DNA from: Aureococcus anophagefferens
Lineage: Eukaryota; Sar; Pelagophyceae; Pelagomonadales; Pelagomonadaceae
Direction: 5' to 3'
Assembly (NCBI RefSeq): GCF_000186865.1
Contig: NW_008705587.1
Coordinates: forward strand, 333,304-397,303
DNA: 64,000 nt
The notes beneath the pieces were generated by a model, which saw only the letters and a list, made by a program, of their open reading frames with translations, was not told the origin of the DNA and searched no databases. The position numbers and the translations under genes are program-made. Positions 54,199 to 63,000 of the stretch are shown one piece after another (the stretch's first letter is position 1; each line of letters starts with the position of its first letter).

Positions 54199-55320
54199 TT
54201 ACGCCGCATACGCGTCGCTCCGCCGCCCCTGGTAGGCGGCGACGAGGAGCTCGCCGGCGTCGCTCGCGTGGGCCGTCGTCCGGAAGCGCGCGTCGTTCTT
54301 GACGAAGCGCGCGTAGTCCGCCCCGCCGCCGTCCGCGACGACGACGCAGCCGCGGTTCAGCAGGTCGAGCTTCAGCGCGAGCTCGAGGAGCGCCTTGTAC
54401 GCGTCGCCGTGGGCGATGAGCAGGAAGTCGATACACCGGCTCTGGCCCGACCGCTCGAAGGCCCGGAGCCAGTCCGCGGGCGCGGCCAGCGCGGGCCGGA
54501 CGCGGTCCGCGACGCCCGCGGCCGCCGCGACGGCCATGCGCACGCTCTGGCCGAGGGCGTCGTCGTCGACGGCGTGGAGCACGGCGTCGCGCGCGAGCCA
54601 GCGCGCGACGCGCGCGGCGCTGTAGCCCGCGGACCCGCGCGCGAACTCGACGCAGACCCGGGGCCGGTAGGCGCCCTCCTCGACGTGCGCCACGAAGCCG
54701 TCGCCGAAGACGCGGTCGACGACGGCGCCCTGGGCGTCGCCGAAGGTCTCCAGCACGACGTCGCCGTCGCGGCGCATCGCGTCCACGGCCGCGAGCGCGC
54801 CCGCGGCGTCGCCCGCGCGCATCGCGCGCTCCGCGACGTCGACGACCGTCGGCCGCAGCCACCCGTTCGCCGCGTTCCAGGCCCAGAGCCGGGCGCGGAG
54901 CCCGCGGCCCGCCGGGTGGTGCACGAGCGCGACGACGCACCCGGCGAGCACGCCGCAACAGAGCGCGAAGTCCTTGCCGCGGCCGAAGCCGAGGACCAGC
55001 GACGCCGACGCGAGCGCGACCCAGCCGCCGACGGCGGCGACAAGCAGGTTCCCCGCCCGGCCGTCGTCGAGGCGCCGGCCGCAGGCGCCGAGCGCGCCGC
55101 CGCACCAGCCCGCGCAGCGCCGCTGGACGGCGTCGCCGGCGAGGCGCAGCCGCAGCCGCACGTCGCCGCCGGCGCCGCGCGCCTTCTTCGACTCGTCGTC
55201 GCCGCCGCCGCCGCCGCCCTCGAGGTCATCCTCGTCGGCGCCCGCCGACTTGCGCTGCGTCGCCTGCCGCGGGCTCGCAGGCATGCTGCCGTCGACGCGC
55301 GGGGCAGCCTCGTCATACAT
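54199..55320 (-). CDS. Membrane-anchored COMT-like O-methyltransferase
   Basis: A 373-residue protein from the ATG at 55320. The first 70 residues are polar with a Gly run. Two hydrophobic stretches (NLLVAAVGGWVALASASLVL and ALCCGVLAGCVVALV) anchor it. The C-terminal 200 residues follow catechol O-methyltransferase order: ETFGDAQGAVVDRVFGD, VCVEFARGSAGYSAARVARW (motif I), CIDFLLIAHGDAYKALLEL and LNRGCVVVADG. The acidic metal ligands of COMT are only partly visible (D-F-L-L-I-A-H-G-D), so activity is uncertain. The start lies 29 bp after the stop of the GH35 gene on the same strand. Confidence 0.75.
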   Translation of the reverse strand: MYDEAAPRVDGSMPASPRQATQRKSAGADEDDLEGGGGGGDDESKKARGAGGDVRLRLRLAGDAVQRRCAGWCGGALGACGRRLDDGRAGNLLVAAVGGWVALASASLVLGFGRGKDFALCCGVLAGCVVALVHHPAGRGLRARLWAWNAANGWLRPTVVDVAERAMRAGDAAGALAAVDAMRRDGDVVLETFGDAQGAVVDRVFGDGFVAHVEEGAYRPRVCVEFARGSAGYSAARVARWLARDAVLHAVDDDALGQSVRMAVAAAAGVADRVRPALAAPADWLRAFERSGQSRCIDFLLIAHGDAYKALLELALKLDLLNRGCVVVADGGGADYARFVKNDARFRTTAHASDAGELLVAAYQGRRSDAYAA

Positions 55321-55349
55321 GTTCAAGGAGCGATGCAAGGTGCCGCGTT

Positions 55350-57305
55350 TTAGGAAGCCCAGCGCTGGCTCGCGCGCGACTGGAGCGCCGGCGGCTGCTT
55401 CCCGTCGAGGTCGAGGACGATGACGTCGTTTTTGCCCGAGTTCAAGAAGGGCGCCGGCGCGTAGAGCGCGTGCTGCGGCCCCGCGGTCTCCCAGAAGCGC
55501 CCGAGCATGCGGCCGTTGAGCCAGATGATGCCCTTGGAGAGGCCGCGCGTGTCGAGGTACGTGTCCGCGGGCGCGCCGTCGATGGTCAGGACGCCGCGAA
55601 GGAACACGGGCGACGCCGTGGCCGCGCCGTCCAGCGGCCGGAAGGGCAGCCCGGCGACCGCGGCGGGGTCGAGGGGCAGGCACGTCACGCGGTCCAGGTC
55701 TCCCACGCGCTTCAGCAGGCCCTTGCGGTCCCGGCGCTCCGCGGCTCGAGCGCCATAATTGATGCGGCCCATGTTCTCCACGAGGAGCCGCAGGTCCGAG
55801 CCCCCGGGGACGTCGACGGCGCACGACGCGCCGCAGTCCGGGCGGAACCGGGGCACGCCGGAGAGCTCGCCGTCGACGAAGACGTGGACGCGATCGTGCA
55901 GGGACTCTTCGTCGAACGCGAGCGTCTGCGGCGATGGCGATGGCGTCGCCTGCGAGTAGAGCAGGAACCCGTAGTTTTGTCCCAGATCCTCCATCGAGGG
56001 CCAGGCGCCGCCGCTCGGCAGCGTCTCGGCGCACGTCGCGAGCGCGTCGACGTGGTCGAGGAGCTTCGCGGCCTCGGCGAGCGCGACGGCGCCGTAGGCC
56101 CGCTTCGGCACGGCCGGCGGCTCGTCCGGCGGCGCGCCGTAGACGGCGGCGATGGCGTCGCGGATCGCGGCGAAGGTGTCGCCGCCGTCGGCGCCGACGG
56201 TGTGGTCGCCCGCCTCGCCGACGGGCGCGTTGTAATCGTAGGACGTCACGTCCGCGGCGAAGGTCGGCCCGCCGGGCGCGAGGTCGTTGGCGCCGCTCCA
56301 GTAGCCGTAGGACGTGCCGCCGTGCGCCATGTAGAGCGAGAACGACGCGTTCGGCTCGCGCGCCATCGCGGCGACGCCGGAGCCGTACTCCTCCGCCGTC
56401 TTGTTCGCCGCCCTCGCGTCGACCCAGTGCGTGTACCAGCCCGTCCAGAGCTCGGTCCACATCTTCGGCGAGTGGCCCGGCGCGTTGAAGGCCTTTTGCA
56501 AAGCAAAGTCCGCGGCGTAGCCCTCCGCGAGGCCGCCGTCGACCGTCGCGAGCACGCGCGAGTCGTCGCGCCACGGCGACGCGCGGTCGAGGTTCCGCGC
56601 GGGCGACACCGTGGAATAGATGACGTCCGTGCCGAGGTGTTGCGTCGCGAGGTCGTAGAGGTGCCGCATGTAGCGCGCGTCGTTCTCGTTCTTCGAGCAG
56701 TCGCCGTAGTCGCCGAACTCGTTCTCCAGCTGTATCACGACGACGTTGCCGCCCGCGGAATAGAGGCGGTTTCGGAACTGCGGCAGGAGTTGGCGCCAGT
56801 AGCGGTCGACGTAGGAGAGGTAGGCGGGGTCGTAGGTGCGGAGCGTCGCGTTCTCCCGGAGGAGCCACGCGGGGAAGCCGCCGAACTCCCACTCGCCGCA
56901 CATGTAGGGGCCGACGCGCAGGATCGCGAGGAGCCCCGCGTCCTTCGCTTCGTCCAGGAAGGCGCCGACGTGCTTCGCGCCGGCGAAGTCGAAGGCGTTC
57001 GGCTCGGTCTCGTGCAGGTTCCACGGCACGTACGTCGTCACCGCGTTGAGCCCGAGCGCGCGGACGCGCAGCAGCCGGTCGCGCCAGTAGGCCCGCGGCA
57101 CGCGCGAGTAGTGCACGCTGCCGGACCGCAGCACGAAGGGCGCGCCGTCCTTGACGAAGCGGTCGTCCTCGACGACGAAGCGGCGGCCGTGGCCGAGGCG
57201 CAGCGACGGCGTCGCCAGCGCGCGCCGTAGCGACACGAAGGCGAACCAAAAGACGAGCATCGTCGCGCCCCAGAAGCCGGTGACCAGGAAGAACTGCAGG
57301 CGCAT
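55350..57305 (-). CDS. Beta-galactosidase, GH35, type II membrane protein
   Basis: A 651-residue protein. An N-terminal anchor (LQFFLVTGFWGATMLVFWFA) is followed by the GH35 TIM barrel: GSVHYSRVPRAYWRDRLLRV, LNAVTTYVPWNLHE, ILRVGPYMCGEWEFGGFPAW, the acid/base region VIQLENEFGDYG and the nucleophile region MWTELWTGWYTHW, then MAHGGTSYGYWSGAN. C-terminal jelly-roll parts end KGIIWLNGRMLGRFWETAGP. GH35 enzymes cut terminal beta-galactose from glycans in Golgi, vacuole or wall. I start at the ATG at 57305 (M-R-L-Q-F-F). It diverges from the methyltransferase at 57523 across 217 bp. Confidence 0.93.
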   Translation of the reverse strand: MRLQFFLVTGFWGATMLVFWFAFVSLRRALATPSLRLGHGRRFVVEDDRFVKDGAPFVLRSGSVHYSRVPRAYWRDRLLRVRALGLNAVTTYVPWNLHETEPNAFDFAGAKHVGAFLDEAKDAGLLAILRVGPYMCGEWEFGGFPAWLLRENATLRTYDPAYLSYVDRYWRQLLPQFRNRLYSAGGNVVVIQLENEFGDYGDCSKNENDARYMRHLYDLATQHLGTDVIYSTVSPARNLDRASPWRDDSRVLATVDGGLAEGYAADFALQKAFNAPGHSPKMWTELWTGWYTHWVDARAANKTAEEYGSGVAAMAREPNASFSLYMAHGGTSYGYWSGANDLAPGGPTFAADVTSYDYNAPVGEAGDHTVGADGGDTFAAIRDAIAAVYGAPPDEPPAVPKRAYGAVALAEAAKLLDHVDALATCAETLPSGGAWPSMEDLGQNYGFLLYSQATPSPSPQTLAFDEESLHDRVHVFVDGELSGVPRFRPDCGASCAVDVPGGSDLRLLVENMGRINYGARAAERRDRKGLLKRVGDLDRVTCLPLDPAAVAGLPFRPLDGAATASPVFLRGVLTIDGAPADTYLDTRGLSKGIIWLNGRMLGRFWETAGPQHALYAPAPFLNSGKNDVIVLDLDGKQPPALQSRASQRWAS

Positions 57306-57522
57306 GCAGCGGCGCGCGACGACGTGCACTTGTCTTCCGAGAGCAAGGACCGCGCTGTGCCACACCGCGCACGCGACGACCACGGCGCGCAGCGCTCTTG
57401 TCTTCCGACGGCGCCGCTGTTGTTGTGGCAGCGCTGCAGCGCGCAGCGCTCGCCGACGATCTGCGAGCAGTGACCAGCAAGCCGTCGAGTCCTCGACCTA
57501 GCTCACGCGTCTCGCGAGCATC

Positions 57523-59160
57523 ATGCCCTCTCCGAGGGCACTCCTCCTACTCATCGCGGGCGCCGCGGTCGCGGAGAAGGAAACGACCATCAGCACGCTG
57601 CGCGAGGACCTCCCCAAGACCGCCGGCCCGATCCTGCGGTCCCTGCTCCTCGTCGACGTCGCCGCGCCGGCGAACCTGCCCCAGTCGTGGGACCCCTTGT
57701 ACGTGACCTACGACGACGGCCGGGCCTACGCGCTCTGGAACCTGGAGAAGACGTCCATCGTGCTCGACCCGTCGGACCCGTCGCTCCCGTTCGCCGCGTT
57801 CGCCGTCGACGCGTTGGTCCTCGACGTCGCCGCGCCGCGGTTCGAGAGCCTGTCCGACGACGAGCGGGTTCGATTCTTGGTCGAGTGCGCGCGCGTCGTC
57901 GCCGCCGACGGCGTCGTCGTGCTCGTGGGCGCCGAGAAGCGACCCGTCGTCGCGCTCGAGGGCGGCGCGCACGTCGCCGCGGATTTGTGCTCGCCGCCGG
58001 CGCGCGCGCCCAAGTGCGAAGGCGATAACAAGAAGCGCTGCGTCGCGCTCGACGAGCTCCTCCTCAAAGTCGACGGCTTCACGAACGTCTACCGCCGCGG
58101 GAAGGCGTCGGCGGCGTGCGAGAAGACGGCGCCCGTGTGCCCCCGCTTCCCGGCGACGCCCAAGAGCTACCAGACCATCGGCAACGCTCGGCGGCAGCAG
58201 GCCGTCGGCGGCGACGTGAACAAGGGCCGCCTCGCCGGCTGGGACTCCAAGGGCGTGCTCAACACCTACGGCCCGAACTCCTGGGCGGGGACCTACGCGC
58301 GAAAGTCGCCGACCGCGTGGCGCAACAACTACGTGACGCCCCACGCGAAGAAGAAGGAGTGGCGCACCCAGTTCACGAAGTGGATCGAGGCCGGCTACAT
58401 TAAGCGCGTCCTCGACGCGGGCGCGGGCACGTGCTCGCTCGACGCGACGCTCCGGAGCTCGGGCGTGCGGAAGTCGCTGACGTCGCTGGTCTCCTTCGGC
58501 TTCTACGACTGCTCCATGGCCCGCGTCGCCGCGGAGCGCGGGTCGCCCATCCTGGACTGGACCTGGCTCGCGTGGCTGCCGCTGTGCTCGCAGTGCAAGT
58601 TCGAACTGATCTTCCAGGCGGAGGGCATCCACCACACGTCGCTGAGCATCGACACGTCGGGCGATCTGGGCCTGTGCGACAAGGACTCGAACAAGGCCGC
58701 GCTGGCGTCGCCCTTCCGCCGCCTCGACGCCGAGGACTCGAACACGGCCGCCGCGCTGGCGTCGCCCTTCCGCAACGAGACGCGCCGGCTCCGGGGGCGG
58801 CAACGCAAGGGCCAGAAGCACAACTCGAAATACGGCGACGCGCAGCTGTCCCAGTCGTCGAACCGGCTCCCCTGCGCCTTGGTCCTCTGGCGCCGCGCCT
58901 TCGACAACTTCGACCGCCACCTCGCCTGCGGCGGGATCCTCTTCCTCAGCGACAGCGACGACCAGATCGCGCTGCCGAGCAACGCGAAGCCGTCGACGCC
59001 CCAGTGCTGGATGGCCTACGGCATCCAGTGGGCCGAGCACCGGGGCTACGAGGTCAAGGAGGTGAAGCACGCCTACGGCTCCCTCTGCGGCGGCAAGCGG
59101 GGCGCGCTCCACCTCGGCCACTCGGAGCTCATGGTCAAGAAGACGTGCAAGCGCGCCTAG
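57523..59160 (+). CDS. Secretory-pathway SAM-dependent methyltransferase-like protein
   Basis: A 545-residue protein with a signal peptide (SPRALLLLIAGAAVA). The first 180 residues contain one Rossmann-like region (FAVDALVLDVAAPRFESLSD, VVAADGVVVLVGAEKR). A second methyltransferase core starts near residue 290 with YIKRVLDAGAGTCSLDATL (motif I) and VSFGFYDCSMARVAAERGSP, and later RHLACGGILFLSDSDDQIAL. The layout of two partial methyltransferase regions is like plant DUF248-type pectin methyltransferases, but I cannot confirm that. Near residues 388-412 a short repeat (KDSNKAALASPFRR, EDSNTAAALASPFRN) marks a disordered insert. Confidence 0.75.
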   Translation: MPSPRALLLLIAGAAVAEKETTISTLREDLPKTAGPILRSLLLVDVAAPANLPQSWDPLYVTYDDGRAYALWNLEKTSIVLDPSDPSLPFAAFAVDALVLDVAAPRFESLSDDERVRFLVECARVVAADGVVVLVGAEKRPVVALEGGAHVAADLCSPPARAPKCEGDNKKRCVALDELLLKVDGFTNVYRRGKASAACEKTAPVCPRFPATPKSYQTIGNARRQQAVGGDVNKGRLAGWDSKGVLNTYGPNSWAGTYARKSPTAWRNNYVTPHAKKKEWRTQFTKWIEAGYIKRVLDAGAGTCSLDATLRSSGVRKSLTSLVSFGFYDCSMARVAAERGSPILDWTWLAWLPLCSQCKFELIFQAEGIHHTSLSIDTSGDLGLCDKDSNKAALASPFRRLDAEDSNTAAALASPFRNETRRLRGRQRKGQKHNSKYGDAQLSQSSNRLPCALVLWRRAFDNFDRHLACGGILFLSDSDDQIALPSNAKPSTPQCWMAYGIQWAEHRGYEVKEVKHAYGSLCGGKRGALHLGHSELMVKKTCKRA

Positions 59161-59183
59161 ACGAAGCGCGATATCTTAGAATC

Positions 59184-59879
59184 CTATCGTTGCTTCTTGG
59201 AGCTGCCGAAGCCGCCGAAGCCCATCATGGCGTTCATCTCCGCGTCGAAGTCCGGGTCCTCGGCCTGGTCCGCCGCGGCCCGCTCCTCCTTGCGCTGGCG
59301 CTTCGCCTCGCGCCGCGCGGCCTTCTCCGCGGCGTCGTCCTCGTCGCGCTGCTGGAGGCGCCGCTCGTACTCCTCGCCGACGTCGAGCGTCTTGTGGCGC
59401 TCGACGGCCGCCGCCGCCGCCGCGCGCTTCTCGGTCTGGTCCGCGAAGCGGTCGCGGACCGCGTCGACGCCGACGCGCTCGACGCGCATGGAGTAGCCCA
59501 GCTTCCGCTGGTGCTTCTTGCCGTTGATGTGGTCCAGGTACGACGCGCTGTCGCGCAGCAGGCACTCGCAGACGTCGCAGTACCAGCCCGTCGCCTTCTT
59601 CTGCACCTCTGGCTCCGTGAGCACCTTCGTGCACCCGGCGGACTTGTCGAAGCCGAAGCCGCCCGTGCGGTGCGTCAGCCAACTCCGCTTCGACCCGGCG
59701 GGGCCCGCGGCGCCGGCCTCGGCGGCGCGGAACTCCTGCCGGTCCCGGATCTCCGCCTCGGCGCCCTTGCCGTCGACGTACTCGTCGCCGTACTCCTCGC
59801 GGTCCTTCGCGCGCTGCTCGTACTTGTCCTTGTCCCACCCGCGGCGCTCGACGTTCAGCGTGCCCTTGGGGGCCGACAT
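59184..59879 (-). CDS. SNU23: U4/U6.U5 tri-snRNP protein Snu23/ZMAT2
   Basis: A 231-residue protein from the ATG at 59879. The N-terminus NVERRGWDKDKYEQRAKDRE corresponds to the conserved R-R-x-W-D-K-D-x-Y motif. A C2H2 matrin-type zinc finger is at Cys101, Cys104, His117 and His123 (CDVCECLLRDSASYLDHING, KKHQRKLGYSMRVER), followed by VDAVRDRFADQTEKR. The tail is charged coiled coil. Snu23 joins the B complex of the spliceosome and helps 5' splice-site handover to U6, so it works on introns such as those in this window. Well conserved and secure. Confidence 0.93.
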   Translation of the reverse strand: MSAPKGTLNVERRGWDKDKYEQRAKDREEYGDEYVDGKGAEAEIRDRQEFRAAEAGAAGPAGSKRSWLTHRTGGFGFDKSAGCTKVLTEPEVQKKATGWYCDVCECLLRDSASYLDHINGKKHQRKLGYSMRVERVGVDAVRDRFADQTEKRAAAAAAVERHKTLDVGEEYERRLQQRDEDDAAEKAARREAKRQRKEERAAADQAEDPDFDAEMNAMMGFGGFGSSKKQR

Positions 59880-60027
59880 GGCGGCGGAGCGGGGCGGCGG
59901 CGGAGGCGGCGGTCCTTGATGAGCGGCTCTGTCAACTGCGAGGGGCAACATCGTCCAGAGCTGCCCCACGCCACGACGAGCAACACGATGTAAACCGGCA
60001 GCCGAGTCGGGGCCGGGACCAACCGCG

Positions 60028-63000
60028 ATGCACGAGGAGCAGAAGGAGATGGACACGGCGCGGCTGCCGAACCCGCGCGACGCCATCGAGCAGTGGCTCC
60101 GGGGCGCCGGCGTGCCGCGGTCCACGGCGTCGTCGTCGGCGTCCCTGCTCGCGGAGCGCAACTGGCAGCCGGCGGGCGCGTCGGGCGCGCTGAGCGACAT
60201 GCGCGGCCTCCCCGACGAGGCCGTGCTCCTCGCGCAGCGGCGGCTCGGCCGCGAGAGCGTCTACCGCGAGTTCCTCGACGGCGGCGACGATCCCGAGTCT
60301 CCGACGAAGCGGCGGCGCCACACGCTCGCGCGCGCGTCCCAGCTCGCCGCCGAGGGCGCGTCGACGCGGGAGCTCGCGCGCTACGCGCTCCCGCGGCGCG
60401 AGGCCGCGGAGCGGCACCGCGCGGGCCTCCTCTTCGAGGGCGGCGAGAACTCGGTCCGCGCGGCCGCGCCGCTCGGCGAGTTGGGCGTCGGCGTCGAGCT
60501 CAGCGTCCTGTGGCGGCGACAATTTTCGAGAGATTTCGACCGGGCAGACGAAGAGAAATCGTTACCGACATGCTTGGTAGGTCGAGCTCTTCTTCCGGGC
60601 GCTGCGCGTGTCCTTCTGGGCCATGTGCGCCATGGCCCTGTGCTACGGCCCGGCGCTCGCGATCCACCGCGCGGGCAACGACGGCTACGCGCTGTCGACG
60701 CCGAAGATCGTCGCCGCGGGCGACCTGGGCTTCGTGCGCTACGGCCTCGGCAACGAGGGCCTCGACCGCGACGCGATCTCGTCGCGGCGCGGCCGCTGCG
60801 ACTGCGCGTCGGTGCCGTCGCAGGTCGTCGACGCCGTCGGCTGCGTCGACGGCGGCGGCGTCGACTGCGCCTGCAGCGACAAGGGCGTCGACAAGGTGCG
60901 GTTCTGCGACGGCTGGCGGTACTTGAGCATCTGGGGACGACGCTACCGGGACCACCGGGTCGCCTACGCGCTGGCGGGGTCCGCGCTGGCGGCGTCGATC
61001 GTCCTCGTGGTCGCCGCGTTCTACTTCGACCGGACCCTCGGCAAGGTCGTCGCGCGGCGGCGCACGATCCAGGCGGAGCCCGCGGACTACACGATCATCG
61101 TCAAGGGCCTGCCGCCGACGGCGACGATCGCGTCGGTCCGGGAGCATTTCTCGAGCCTCTACGACCTCAAGGGCCCCGCGTACCGCCACGCGCCCGTCGC
61201 CGGCGTCGACGCGGGGGGCGTGCGTCTGCACGGCGCCGCGCTGGCGACGGCGCTCGCCGCGGCCGCGACGCACTTTGTCGTGCTGCCCTACGCGTCCTCG
61301 AAGATCCCGCGAGCGGACGAGCTCGGCGGCGGCTACAAAAGGCGGGCGGCGTTGGTCGGCGGCGGCGCGCTGCTCGTCGGCTTCTTGTTTTGGTGCTTTT
61401 TAGCTTGCCGCGGCGCGGGGACCCCGCGGCCGCGCGCGTCGCCGCGCGCGGCGTGGGAGGCGGAGCGCGCCGCGGCGCTCAAGTACGCGGCCAAGAGACG
61501 GCGACGGAGGAAGCGGTCGTCGCGCGTCGCGCCGAGCGACGACTCCGACGCCGTCGCGTTGGACGGCTTGGACGCCATGAGCCGCGTGCTCTGCGCCGAC
61601 GATCCGGGCGCCGCGGAGCCCTGCGACAACGCGGACCACGTCAACGGCAACCCGAACTTCCTCGGGTCGTGGGTCGCGGACGTCCAGCTCAGCCACCCCT
61701 TCGGCAATTTGATTCGACGGGCGCGGAAGATGCTCAAGGTCGACGAGAAGGCCGAGACGCTCAACGCGCTGCTGGCGCGCGAGCGGTCCGACCGGGCGCG
61801 GCCCCGGACGATCGCGCGGCTCGAGAGGAAGATCGCGAAGACGCGGAAGCGGTTTGAAAAGTCGGCGACGAAGCTGCGGAAGCGCTACGCGCCCGAGCGG
61901 ACCATGCGGCCCTGCGGCCGCGTCGCCTTCGTGACCTTCGAGCACGAGGAGAGCTGTTTTCGCTGCCTCGACGACTACCGCGCGTCCGGGAGTTGGTACC
62001 GGCGCCGCTTCCAGCCGCGCGCGCTCCGCTTCCCCGACGGCGAGAAGACGCGGCGCCGCCTCATCGTGAAGCGCGCCCCGGCGCCGTCGAACGTCGTCTG
62101 GGAGAACCTGGAGCAGTCCTGGGGCAGCAGGGTGCGCCGCGCGGCCGCCGCGCGCGCCGTGACGCTCGCGCTGCTCGCGGCGTCGGCGCTGGCCATCAAC
62201 AAGGCCGCCGTCGCGGCGCGCGACGCCGTCGAGTCGATCCCCGACTCGCTCCAGTGCCGCGCGCTCGAGGCCGCGGTCGTCGGCACCTTCAACAGCACGC
62301 TCCGGGAGTTGAGGTACAACGAAACCGTCGACTGCGGCGGCGACGCGTACCACCTCGCCTACGACGGCCTGGACTACGACCAGTTGCCGCCGCTCGAGCT
62401 CGACGCCTACGGCGACATATCGCCGCTGCCGAGGGGCGACGCGGGCCTCGACGTCCTCCGGGACGTCGACGGCGGCCTCCGCTGCGAGCATCCCGCGGGC
62501 GCGTCGAAGCGGTCCCCCAAGGTCTGCCGGAGCCGCGGCGGCAGGAGCGACGACAAGCAGGCCCACGCCCTCTTCCCCTGCGGCGCGAACGCCACCTGCG
62601 ACACGCTCGCCGTGACCTGCGCGGCGCCGCGCTGCGGCGTCTGCGACGACCCCTGCGCGCCGGGCGACCGGTCGCGCGACAACGAGGACGACGTCTGCTA
62701 CACGCTGCCCTGCTACGGCCGGTCCGAGTCCGGCGCGCCGGGCTGGATCGACGACCCGGGCTACAGCTGCTTCGAGTACCACCCGAGCCTGCTCGCCGCG
62801 TGCTTCTGCCGCTTCAATCTAGGCGCGAAGAAGGCCGCGCTCATCCTCGCGGGGCGCCGGAAGCCGGCCGAGGCGGACGTCTGCGCCAAGACGCTGCGCA
62901 ACGTCATGGTCGCCTTCCTGCTCAAGATCGCCGTGGCGCTGCTCGTCGTTCTCGTCAACGAGCTCGTGCGCGTCGCGCTCTACGCGCTCACGGACTTCGA

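Noticed and set aside
54199..57480. Single open frame spanning the COMT-like and GH35 regions
   Set aside because: In the GH35 region this frame is Arg-rich noise, whereas another frame encodes the full GH35 catalytic domain.
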